This document shows positions 34,387 through 43,996 of a stretch of DNA of 64,000 nt, in pieces. Location: positions 86,116,441 through 86,180,440 of the forward strand of contig NC_088914.1 of NCBI RefSeq assembly GCF_963576675.1, in the 5' to 3' direction. The notes below the pieces were generated by a model. It was given only the letters and a program-made list of their open reading frames with translations, did no database searches and was not told where the DNA came from. Both the position numbers and the translations under genes were made by a program. Every line of letters begins with the position of its first letter. Position 1 is the first letter of the stretch. This DNA comes from Euphorbia lathyris (lineage: Eukaryota; Streptophyta; Magnoliopsida; Malpighiales; Euphorbiaceae).

Positions 34387-34878
34387 TGATGGGATAATGA
34401 TAACATTGAGATATTATCCCGAGGACCAAAAAGGATATTCACCTCAAGAACGCCGCGTATTGATCCTCCAAAGAGATCCGACTGGCGGATCACCAAGGTC
34501 CCATCAAAGGAGACCCGCCAGCGAACCTATGAGGCGAATCTCCTTGAACATTCATTCGCCATTAGAACGGCTGGGCCGACCCGACCATAAAGACCATTAA
34601 TGAGCTATCAATTGGCTAACCACCAGTTTAAAGACAACTTGTAACCGCCATTAATGGAACATTAATGGGGACTTTCTGGTTACTGAAGGTTACAACTTTC
34701 TAGCTATATATAGCCTACGTCTCAGGCTATCAAGGTAGACATTCATTCTTACCCTTTGTCAATTCAGTTTGCCCTTTTGTTCTTCCTTACTGACTTTGGC
34801 ATCGGAGCTTCCCCCCGTCGAACCCAACGACGCCCCCACAGGGACGGAACTTAACTAGAATTTCTCCGTGTGTCATCA
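34387..34878 (+). repeat. T1 5' LTR (492 bp)
   Basis: It begins TGATGGGATAATGATAACA and ends GTGTCATCA. The left edge is where B1 gag stops, and the right edge is the primer site. A palindromic TATA box (TATATATA within AGCTATATATAGC) lies at 34705-34712. Confidence 0.88.
34705..34712 (+). promoter_or_regulatory. T1 LTR TATA box
   Basis: TATATATA about 170 bp before the LTR end, within a short palindrome. Confidence 0.6.
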
Positions 34879-34880
34879 AT

Positions 34881-34891
34881 TGGTGCGGTGA
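34881..34891 (+). other. T1 primer binding site, tRNA-Phe-like
   Basis: TGGTGCGGTGA matches the complement of the tRNA-Phe 3' end over 11 nt and then diverges. T2 has a longer match to the same tRNA. Confidence 0.7.
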
Positions 34892-34941
34892 AGGTGGAAT
34901 CCTTAATCAAATAATGGGTTTCCATTCACGTTAGAAAGAAT

Positions 34942-37930
34942 ATGACAAATGGAGATCAGAACCCCTCCTCAGGGGTTGAAACACCATTAATAACACCATC
35001 AAGTCAACCAATAACTAGTGTTGGACGCACTGATCCAAATGCTCCCACAACACAAGCTGAAAGTAGTATGCCCCCAGATGCATTCATCAACATGTGTGCA
35101 GAAGCAATAGGGGAAAAGTTTGGCCCTGAAACAGGTGATCGCCTACGGTCATTCATGATCATTCCTCCGTTTTGGAGCTTGACGCCTACATCAGTAGAGA
35201 TACCCCGTTCGAATGGGCCACCGCCACCACCACACCAAGGAAATGAAGGGCACATTCCTTCAGGAGGCTCTGGAGGGGGTAACGGTCAAGCTCCCCCGGT
35301 GGACAGGGTGGAGGAGGTGGACGTGGAGGTGGAGGAGGAGGTGGACGTGGAAACGGAGGCGGACGTAGAAGCGGAGGCGAACGATCACCCTCGGATCCGT
35401 CTTCGGGATCCAGCTCTTCATCTTCATCAAGCAGATCTCCACGGAGGGGCCGCCCAAGAGCGGGTCCGGAGAATTTTGACGATAGAGTTCGAGCTTCGGT
35501 GCTCCGTATGAATGAGGAGAATGCCAAGCATAACCCATTCGCCAATAGAGAATCGCCTTTCACGGCTTGGATCGAGGCAGAGGAAACGGATAGGCATTTT
35601 AAAATACCTAATCTCCCTATATATTCTTTCAACAAATTGTGTATACAAATTGTTGATGTGGATATCTCCATGGCGGTGGAATCTCTGGTAAAAAACACCA
35701 CTTGTAAGAGTTTACAGGAGGATCTAATTCGAAAGAAGCCCAGCAGCATGGCAGAATTGATGGAACGTTGCAAAGACTTTATGGAGGTAGATGACATTCG
35801 CCGTGAATCATCATCTCCGCCTAGAAGAGACAACAGTGAATCTCGCCATCGGGATAGAGAAAAGGACAAGCACCAGGATTCCTCCTCTAGAAGCCGGCGA
35901 AGGGGTTCGAAGAACAAATCGACATTTGTCACTTCCTTCACACCTCTCAATGCTTCTAAAAGTGAAGTGCTTATGTGGATCGAGAACAGTCAACACAAAT
36001 GGAGCATTTCATACCCCGAACCAAAAGTGGGGGAGTACACCAATACTGGTAAAAATCCGAAAAATTATTGTAAATATCACAGGAAAAATGGTCACGATAT
36101 AGATGCATGCTGGGAGTTAGCTCGGGAAATAGAGCGTCTCACTGAGAGGGGCAAATTGGATCGGTTCATCCAAAATGATGGCAAGAAGGGAGATGGTGAT
36201 AGACCCAGAGATGACCCAAAGAAGAAAGGAAAGGGGACCATCAATGTCATAGCAGGCGGACCTGGGTACCAACCAGTACTGAAAAAGGCAAAGACCACTG
36301 CTCTTGATAAGGCATCGTTGAATCGCCCCTTTGCAGACGTAGGTCCAGAGATCTCTCCTCATGCAGATGCTTTGGTCATTACTATGATGGTGGAAGGCTG
36401 GGAGATGAAAAGAGTGATGATCGATACTGGGAGCTCGTGTAATGTCATCACAAGAGGAGCTTTCTCTAAACTCATGGTTGATCCAATCCAAGTGGAACCA
36501 ACCGTAATAGATATCCTGGGAGTGACATGACATACCGTCCAGACAAAAGGCCAGGTAACATTGGATTGTGAGTTAGCAGATGAGGATCAGGTTTGGAAAA
36601 GTGATTTGGAATTTTCTATCTTGGATGGTTAGTTGGCCTACAATATTATCCTCGGACGACCCTTTATCTCCAAAGCAGTAGCCCTTATCTCCATATGCCA
36701 CCTAACTCTTTACATCCCCACGGTCAAGGGAGGTGTAATGATCAGAGGGAGCCAAAAGGTGGCTTAGGAGACGTATTCCGCATCACTAATGATTCGACCC
36801 CAATCTAAAGACGAAGACGAAGAGGAGCTCGTCACAATGGCCTTGGGCGAGACAAAAATGTACCTCATGGCGGATGAGAAGCAGGTGTGAATGGCTAAAG
36901 GGCTCAAAGGTGAAGTTAAAGAAGCAATCACCAAGGTTCTCCATGAAGCGGAAGACGTCTTTGCATGGAAAGATGAGATCCTCCCAGGGATCAGTCCAGA
37001 CGTGATCACTCACAAACTTAACATCGACAAAGATGCGGTTCCCGTAGCTCAGAAACGGCGAAACCATAGCCTTGAAAGGCAGAAGGTGATAGAGGAAGAG
37101 ATCGCCAAGCTCCAATGGGCGGACGCTATAGAAGAGGTACTTTATACACAATGGTTGGCGAACGTCGTTCTGGTGAAAAAGGCAGGCGGATCCTACCGCA
37201 TGTGTATTGACTTTACGGATCTCAACAAGGCTTGTCCCAAAAACAACTATCCTTTGCCCTATATTGACATACTCGTAGATGGAACCGCCGTACATGCTAT
37301 GTACTCCTTTATAGACGTAAAGTCGAGTTATCATCAAATCCCCATGGAGCCTTCAGATAGAATCAAGACCTCGTTCGTGACTCACCAAGCCACTTATTGC
37401 TTCAAGGTCATGCCCTTTGGGCTTAAGAATGCAGGTGCCACCTATCAATGGATGATGAACAAAATATTTGCGGAAAGCAAAGGTGATAACTATTCTGTCT
37501 ATGTGGCTGATATGATCATCAAAAGCACCACTGTGGAAAAATATGCAGATGATGTAAGGGAGGTACTGGCCGTACTCCGATGCCACAATATTAAGCTGAA
37601 TCCGAAAAAATGTACCTTTGGGCGACATATGGAAAGTTCTTGGGATTCATGATTAGCGAGAAAGGAGTGAGCCCGAATCCTGACAAGGTTAAGGCTGTTC
37701 TGGAAATGCAAGCACCGCGGAACATCAGGGAAGTACAATGCCTTAACGGACGGATCGTGGCCTTGGGCAGGTTTATCTCCTGTTCAGCTCGTAGGTGTCA
37801 GCCCTTTTATGAAGTCATCAAGAAGCAAAAGGCATTCGAGTGGAATGAGGATTGTGAAAAGGCTTTCGAAGGAATTAAACGGTTTCTCTCAGAACCGCCC
37901 ATGATGAGCCGACCCCTAAAAGGTGAGAAT
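34942..37930 (+). pseudogene. gag-pol: T1 gag-pol: gag, protease, partial reverse transcriptase, heavily broken
   Basis: It starts at ATG 34942. A frameshift near 35295-35310 disrupts a Gly/Arg-rich stretch (35300-35400). The main gag frame follows, with a C-X2-H-X4-H-X4-C knuckle (CKYHRKNGHDIDAC, about 36080-36111). Protease has the active site IDTGSS at about 36421-36438. In-frame stops lie at 36528-36530, 36630-36632, 36765-36767 and 36888-36890. RT follows (RMCIDFTDLNKACPKN, FKVMPFGLKNAGATYQ), but its active site reads YVAD, with Ala at 37506-37508 in place of the first catalytic Asp. Another one-base shift occurs near 37620. It is truncated by S3 at 37930. Even without the stops, this RT would be inactive. 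Confidence 0.9.
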
Positions 37931-39278
37931 TGTTGAAACACCTTTCCACATAATTTTCATTTGACAAAATTGTTTAAGTATAATTTAAAATACATATTCT
38001 AAACACACTAAGTTTAAATGCTTTGATTTGTTCTACTAATGTGTTTGTTCAATGTTGAGTTAAAACTGTTATAAGACATAAGGATTAAAAGGCCCAAACC
38101 CAATACGGAAGCCAATGCCCATGTCAAACAACTCAGTAAAACTCGGCCCGCATTTGTCAAAACGTTGCCGTTCTGAACAGAACGCAACTCAGCATGAGAA
38201 GGATCTAGAAGACCTTCAGGAACAACTTCAAGATGAAGCTGCTGAGTAAGTCTCGACAAAGCGTACAAGATAGCAGCTGGCAAAGGAAAACTTCCAAACA
38301 AAGTATTTCCCCTTTGGGCAAAGTTCAGACGACACAGTATGTTGTCCAGTTGACTTTACCATAAAAGGAGAGACAGTCTGCTGAGCTGACCGAGGACAGA
38401 AGATACACAATTCTGATTGGCCGAGAGCTCTGAGCAAGTCAGGATGACAACGATATATAGCCGTTTCCCTCCAACGGTTATTTCGAAATTCGAAATGACC
38501 GATGCCCAGATGTCTCTATAAATAGTGCCATCAGAAGCTTCACTCAACACAGAACTTGAAAAAGCCATTACGCTGACCAAATTTCTACAAGTTCTGCAAG
38601 CAAAGAAGCAAAGCAAAATCTTACACTACAATTCTTATATCTGTGTAAAAGTCTAGAGTGATTGTTTCAATCGTCTAAAGTGTCTTAGTAAATCTTTGTA
38701 TAGGACAAAACACTTATCATTTCTAGAGATAGAAAGGATATGCTGAGTACTCGGTTTTAGTACTCAGTGAGAGATTAGGATTGAGTAGAAGTATAGAGGA
38801 AGGTACTCTTGTCATACTCAGTTGCTGATATTGTAAAAGGTTTGAGGCTCTACCTTTAAAGAGCTTAGTAGAGGATTTGAAATCTCGGAACGTGTTCCGG
38901 GGACAGGACGTAGGCTTAGAAGAGGCCAAACCTGGATAAATCTGCTGAGTGAAGTATTTCTTACCTTTAACTCCTTATTTATATTGCTTGCTTAAAATAA
39001 CCAAAAACTGACCAAGTAAAGAGGTCAAGTTGAGTTGTGCGCGTTGAATGTCTGAGCTCAGGAATAGACTCTAAGTGCTATCTCCTAACTCAAGCTAAGA
39101 AACTGACCTAGTCACCAGTTGACTAAGCCAGTATCTTGTTGTTTACTCAACGCCACTGTTTAAACCTTTTTCCTTAGAAAAAGAAGTCTGCCCTAATTGT
39201 GAAAAAGTTTAAATAGTTCCTAACCCCCCCCCCCCCCCCCCCTTGGAACTATACTTGTAACCTTACAAGGGACCAACA
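37931..39278 (+). repeat. S3 5' LTR (1348 bp)
   Basis: It begins TGTTGAAACACC and ends GGGACCAACA, matching the S1 3' LTR throughout. The 17-bp palindrome is at 38480-38496 and TATAAATA at 38517-38524. A run of 19 C (39224-39242) near the end is longer than in S1. Confidence 0.93.
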
Positions 39279-39280
39279 AG

Positions 39281-39292
39281 TGGTATCAGAGC
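39281..39292 (+). other. S3 primer binding site, initiator tRNA-Met
   Basis: TGGTATCAGAGC, 2 nt after the LTR, is the standard copia primer site complementary to the 3' end of initiator tRNA-Met. Confidence 0.93.
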
Positions 39293-39334
39293 TTAAAAGC
39301 TCACTTTAAAAGGTCTAACAACCTTGAGCTGATC

Positions 39335-39339
39335 CCTAC
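39335..39339. repeat. Target-site duplication CCTAC, left copy (B2)
   Basis: CCTAC precedes the B2 5' LTR and recurs at 58048-58052 after the 3' LTR, two bases before the S3 gag ATG region resumes. Confidence 0.95.
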
Positions 39340-39744
39340 TGATAGGGGTCAAAAACCCCTATCTTTGGGTACGGTTTTAAGACGGGTTTTAGGGTTATTT
39401 GGCTAATAAGCGAGCAATTCTCGCATTTAAATGCTTTTGTGTGAGTTAGTTAGGAATTGAGAACATTCTATTTACTTTTCATCGTTTAGGCTCGTTTTGT
39501 AATCAATTTAGGCAAATACGGCCGAAATAGCATGCGTATTAGAATTCCGTTATCTTTTGAAGCTAATTGGTCTGTCAAAAGTCGCACCAAACGAAGCGTT
39601 TGCTCAAAATAAGCGATTGACGGATCAATTTGGCTTTTGGACTAATGTTTTCCGGAGTTTTTATGCGTGTGCAGGTGTGAAATCGGACGAAAAAGGTCGC
39701 GGAACTCATCGATCTTGGATCGAGCGCGCTTCGGGCGAAAACGC

Positions 39745-39880
39745 TCAGCGAGCAGGGCCCCACGGGCCATTTCTGCTCGCCGAGCAGGCTATGCCTGCTC
39801 ACCGAGCAGGCCACCAGGCGCCTGCTCGGCGAGCAGCCCTGCTCGCCGAGCAGCTTTTCCTGCTCGGCGAGCAGCCCTGC
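39745..39880. repeat. B2 U3 palindrome array (5' LTR)
   Basis: Several copies of CTGCTCGGCGAGCAG and its variants, each a 7-bp inverted repeat around one base, lie in tandem with short spacers. The 3' LTR has the same array at about 56845-56980 with a different arrangement of units. Confidence 0.9.
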
Positions 39881-39991
39881 GGGAATTGGTCAAAAAGACC
39901 AATTCCGCCCCCACGAAGCCACGTTCGGCCCCACGTCTTCCTACACCAACTAGGACACGAAAATAGGTCAAAACGAGGCCCGAGACGCGTC

Positions 39992-39999
39992 TATAAATA
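39992..39999 (+). promoter_or_regulatory. Family B LTR TATA box
   Basis: TATAAATA lies about 85 bp after the hairpin. The 3' LTR copy is at 57093-57100. The layout (palindromes, then TATA) equals that of family A. Confidence 0.7.
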
Positions 40000-40952
40000 G
40001 GAATTTTCAATTGTAAATTAAATATCTTTCGTTTTTGTAAATTATTTTAGCTTTCCCCTTGTAATTCCTCTTCATCTTCTCCATCTTCCTTAACCTCCAT
40101 TGAAGCTCCTTCAAAGCTTTCTACTGAGGAATTATCAAGGTCCGTCCTTAAGATCAAGTCGCCGGCTGCAGAGTAAACAGGTTCCCTGAAAGGGATTTTT
40201 GTATCTCCTTTTATCTTTCCATGTTTGTACTCTTTGATACAGTTGCCGAACTTGACTTATTGTATCTTGTGACAATTGCTTTCGCCTTTAATAATAATTT
40301 AGCTCTTGTTTTGTTCTATGTTTATTGTTTAATCTCTGTCTTACGCTTTATTCAATTGGTTTAACTCATTCAAAAGCCCCAAAATCTAGTAGGCACATAT
40401 TGCGAGCTGAATCTGACCTAGTCAGAGCCTAGGAGATTGACGACCTCTTAGTTGATTAAGCGCCAATTTACTGAGCCTTAGACCTAGTTTCGGCCTTAGG
40501 GAATCATGCGCTAGGAACCTCAGGAGGGTAAGTAGGGTTAATCGCCTTGAATACAAGTGACTCAGATTAGGTTTTTATTCAATAGACTTGATAATCTATC
40601 TTTATTATTATCGTTCATACCATGTTCCTTCGAATAGTTTCATTAATGAAAGATCAATTAGGGGTAGAGTAATTTAGTTAGGCTTAGAATCACTTAGCTA
40701 GAATTAGATAACTTAGTTAGAATCAGATAATTTAGCTAGGATTAGCATAATTCAACCTAGGAGTAGATTAATTAAACAAACCAAACTCAAAACCCCCTAA
40801 GCCTAGATAACATCCGAGACCGAGTAGCTTGATACTTGCAAAAATAAATCCTGTGGACGATAACCTGGACTTAAACCAGAAATTTATTACTTGATAACGA
40901 CGGGGTGCACTTATCCCTTAGTGAGGTTTCGCAAGAAACCGCATCAAGTTTT

Positions 40953-40971
40953 TGGCGCCGTTGCCGGGGAT
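40953..40971 (+). other. B2 primer binding site, tRNA-Asp
   Basis: TGGCGCCGTTGCCGGGGAT, 6 nt after the LTR; a perfect copy of the site in A1. Confidence 0.95.
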
Positions 40972-41345
40972 TTATTTCTTCTGCAATATCGAACCAAAGG
41001 TCGACTTGTTAGTTTAGGCATTCTTTGTGAATACTTTCCTTGTTAATATCATTTATATTTGTATACATATATACACTTGTTGATAATCATGATTCTTCCC
41101 ATTATGTATCTATACCGTTTATACTTGTTTATATACACTTATTTATATATACTCATTTATGATAACCATCCTTGTTTATACTTGCGCTTGTGTGTATTCG
41201 TTTGTACAAACATATAGCTATCAACTTTACTTATACGTGTCTGTATATGTTTATCTATACCATTCTTATACTTGTACAAAACTGTATGATTTGTATGATT
41301 TCCTTTCAGCTTTCATTTATTTCTGTATTTATCTTTTCTCAACGT
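40972..41345 (+). other. B2 gag leader
   Basis: AT-rich untranslated leader between primer site and gag. It is open upstream of the gag ATG from about 41172 without a canonical ATG. I see no other feature. Confidence 0.65.
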
Positions 41346-42743
41346 ATGCCTATGAGATCAGCGAAAATACCGGTTGTCCCTCTTAACCTTGAACTTGAAC
41401 ATACTCTTCGCAGGAGCAAACAGATCGGAAAGCTGAAGCAAGACGAGATCATCGAGCCTATCAAGCCTCTCAAGATGACTGACAATGAACGGAACAATGA
41501 GCGACACCCTGAGAACACCGGGCCAGAAACTGACACTCGTCTGATGAGTGAGATCCTGGCACCGCACCGACATCAGCATTTGTCAGACATTGCTGCTCCA
41601 AACATTCAGGCAAATACATACGAAATCAAGTCTAGTATAATTCACTTGATCCAACAGACTAGACTGTTTGGAGGAGAAGCACATGAAAGCCCGAATGATC
41701 ATCTGGATCGCTTCCTAATGTGCGCAGACACTGCAAGGACCAACGGGTTCCCCCAAGATGCTGCTAGACTGAAACTTTTCCCATTCTCTCTGACGGGGCA
41801 AGCTTTGGAATGGCTGAGAACACTAGAGCCTGGTTCAATCACAATATGGGCAGGGTTGGAGAAGGAATTCTTGTCCTACTACTTCCTTCCCTCGAAGACA
41901 GCAATGCTCAGGGGTGAGATCACATCCTTCCACCAACCCGAGCATGAGGCGCTCCACACATCTTGGACTCGATTCAGGAAAATGCTGTGCATGTGCCCTC
42001 ATCATGACATACCTAAGCATCAGTTAGTGAGCGTCTTCTATCACGGACTGACACCCACCAACAGAGCCATTGTCGACTCCGCAGCGGGTGGAGATTTGTT
42101 TAGAAAGACAGCGGCAGAGGCATATGACATGATTAATGAGCTGGCTAGAAAGAGTGTGCAGTGGCAAGAATAGAAGCTCGCCGGCCCTACTAGGCAGCGG
42201 GTATTTGCTGTAGATGAGCAAGAACAAAATCCAGCTGTTGCAGATTTGAGCAGGAAGATGGATGTACTGTTGGCTACGCTTAGCCGACCTCCCACCTGCG
42301 TGCACTGTGGCGGCGACCACAATGGAAAGGATTGTCAAGCAGGTAGCCCTTTCACTGGAGATAGGGTGGAGATAGTCAATTACGTTGGGGGGCAGCCGAG
42401 ATACAACCAAAACTACAACAATGGTAACCCCAACAACTACAACTCCTACAACAACAATGGCAACTACAGGAGGCCTCAGCACCCGAACCTCTCTTACGGG
42501 AATTCAAATCAGAATGTGCTTCGACCTCCTAATGGATTTGTTCAAGAGCATAGAGAGCAAGGGCTTGGCATGCCCCCATACCAACAGCAAAATCAAGGGC
42601 CAGTGCAACACCCTAAGGAATCTGACGAAGTGATCACTCTTCTGAAGGAGATCTCAGCTAGGCTTGCCAACAACGAAGCCTTCTACAAGGACTTGAGCAA
42701 TCAGGTGGCTCAGATTAACAGGGACAGGCAGGAAAGGCCATAG
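41346..42743 (+). pseudogene. gag: B2 gag, one in-frame stop
   Basis: Capsid/nucleocapsid protein. It starts at ATG 41346 (MPMRSAKIPV; a second ATG at 41352 is also possible) and ends at the TAG at 42741-42743, 465 codons. A single TAG at 42171-42173 (codon 276) falls after the capsid core, so a shortened capsid protein could still be made. The core has LKLFPFSLTGQALEWL, KEFLSYYFLPSKT and VFYHGLTPTNRA. After the stop come a C-X2-C-X3-H-X4-C knuckle (CVHCGGDHNGKDC, about codons 318-330), an Asn/Tyr-rich stretch and a helical end. It matches A1 gag along its length. No pol follows. Confidence 0.92.
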
Positions 42744-43279
42744 GGTTCTCTCCCAAGCACAACGGAGAAGAACCCAAAGATCCTGAGAAAGGACTGAGTA
42801 AGGGGGAGAAATCGGGTTCTCCTCGGTTTTAATCCAAAGTTTGAACAATTTGATTCTGCATTTTCTTTTCTTTTTATTTTGCTCTTATTTCCTTTTATTA
42901 TTTTGGTTAATTGAATTTTGATCTCGTTTGTTTATTTATACTGTCAAACTTTGTTCCCCCGCACTCTTAAAAAAAAAAAAAAAAAAGAGAATTTCGCCCA
43001 ACCCGGGCGAGTTAGGCGCTGCCCAGCTCGCCGGGCTGGTCGCCCGACACGGGCTGTTCGGGATTTTTAAAATCCCGAACCAAAAAAAGAGAAAGAAAGA
43101 AGAAAAAAAAGAAAAAAGAATAAGAAAAGAAAAAAAAAGGGGGGGGGGGTGACTCATCATCCCCTTCCCCACCTTCTTCTTCCCTTCTCTCTTCTTTCTT
43201 TTTATCATATTCTTCCATTCTTCCCTTCTCCTTCCTCTTTTGCTTCTTCAAAACCTAACCCCCCAAATTCTTCATTCTA
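42744..43279 (+). other. B2 post-gag spacer, left of T2
   Basis: No gene. It has a poly-A run (about 42968-42987), a GC palindrome patch (43000-43080, with GCCCAGCTCGCCGGGCTGG), an A/G-rich tract (43080-43150), then a CT-rich leader to the T2 border. Together with 53154-53675 it forms the upstream region of ORF2, now split by T2. Confidence 0.7.
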
Positions 43280-43731
43280 ATCCGCTTTGATATTCTTTGC
43301 CGGAGTTACCTGCAAAACAAAACCGGACACAGGATCTCCGGGAAAACTCTCCGACGATCAAGTCAGTTTTTGTAAAAATGAGTCTATAATTTAGCAATAG
43401 CTTTGTGGGAAAAAATGTGAACGTACCTCCCCCCTTATTCTTAAGGCCTTTTATAGGTGTTTTTTGGGTAACCGCCGAGGGCGGTTACTCCTTAGTGGGC
43501 CACGTTCTGAGGGCGGTTACCTCTTTTTAGGCCATGTCCCTTTCGTGGCTTTCATGGCCACGAACGTGGTTCTGAGTGGGAGTCTTGACGCTCCGTTTAG
43601 GAATTCGGGGCGGTTTACTCGCTGCGCCCGCTTCCTTCATTCGGGTCCCGTCCAATCTTAGCCCATGGGGCTTTAATATGGGCTGGGCTTGCGAAATGAA
43701 TATAACCCGTTTTGGGCTTCGCGGGTTATCA
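43280..43731 (-). repeat. T2 3' LTR (452 bp, outer end short by 14 bp)
   Basis: Matches 52702-53153. Its inner end TGATAACCCGCG (minus strand) abuts the polypurine tract. A TATA box (minus strand, 43447-43455, TATAAAAGG) is present. Bases matching the last 14 of the 5' LTR are absent at the B2 border. Confidence 0.92.
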
Positions 43732-43750
43732 CATGCCTCCCCCTTGGTCT
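43732..43750 (-). other. T2 polypurine tract
   Basis: On the minus strand it reads CCAAGGGGGAGGCATG directly before the LTR. Confidence 0.85.
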
Positions 43751-43996
43751 AGCAAGAGCCCTTTTAGGGTCTTTTTATAGGGGACGCTTCGTCTTTGTCC
43801 GATTATTTCAAAGTTTTGAATTTGTGCATTTCCCCTCTTTCGTTTTCTCCGGCGTCGACCTTTTAATTCCGTTACTTCTTTTCCGGCGTTGACCTCTTAA
43901 TCCCGTCACTTCACTGTGTTGTCTTTTTCATGTAAGTTTTTCTTTTCACATTTGTTCCTTGTTCGGCTTTTTGCTTCTGTTTTCCTTTTATCGATC

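Larger units (their letters stand above)
34387..37930 (+). mobile_element. T1: Tat-like Ty3/gypsy element, 5' part
   Basis: Plus-strand element inserted in B1 gag: 5' LTR, primer site, gag, protease and the first part of RT. It is cut at 37930 by S3; the rest lies right of the window. Gag, protease and RT are closely similar to T2, so both belong to one lineage. Confidence 0.9.
39340..40946 (+). repeat. B2 5' LTR (1607 bp)
   Basis: It begins TGATAGGGG and ends CCGCATCA. A GC palindrome array lies at about 39745-39880, a hairpin at 39882-39906 and a TATA box at 39992-39999. Confidence 0.95.

Noticed and set aside
35186..35950. 254-codon open frame on the minus strand opposite T1 gag
   Set aside because: It mirrors the Gly/Arg-rich gag repeat (Pro-rich in antisense). 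It is not conserved in T2 and is separate from the T2-type antisense ORF, which lies after pol.
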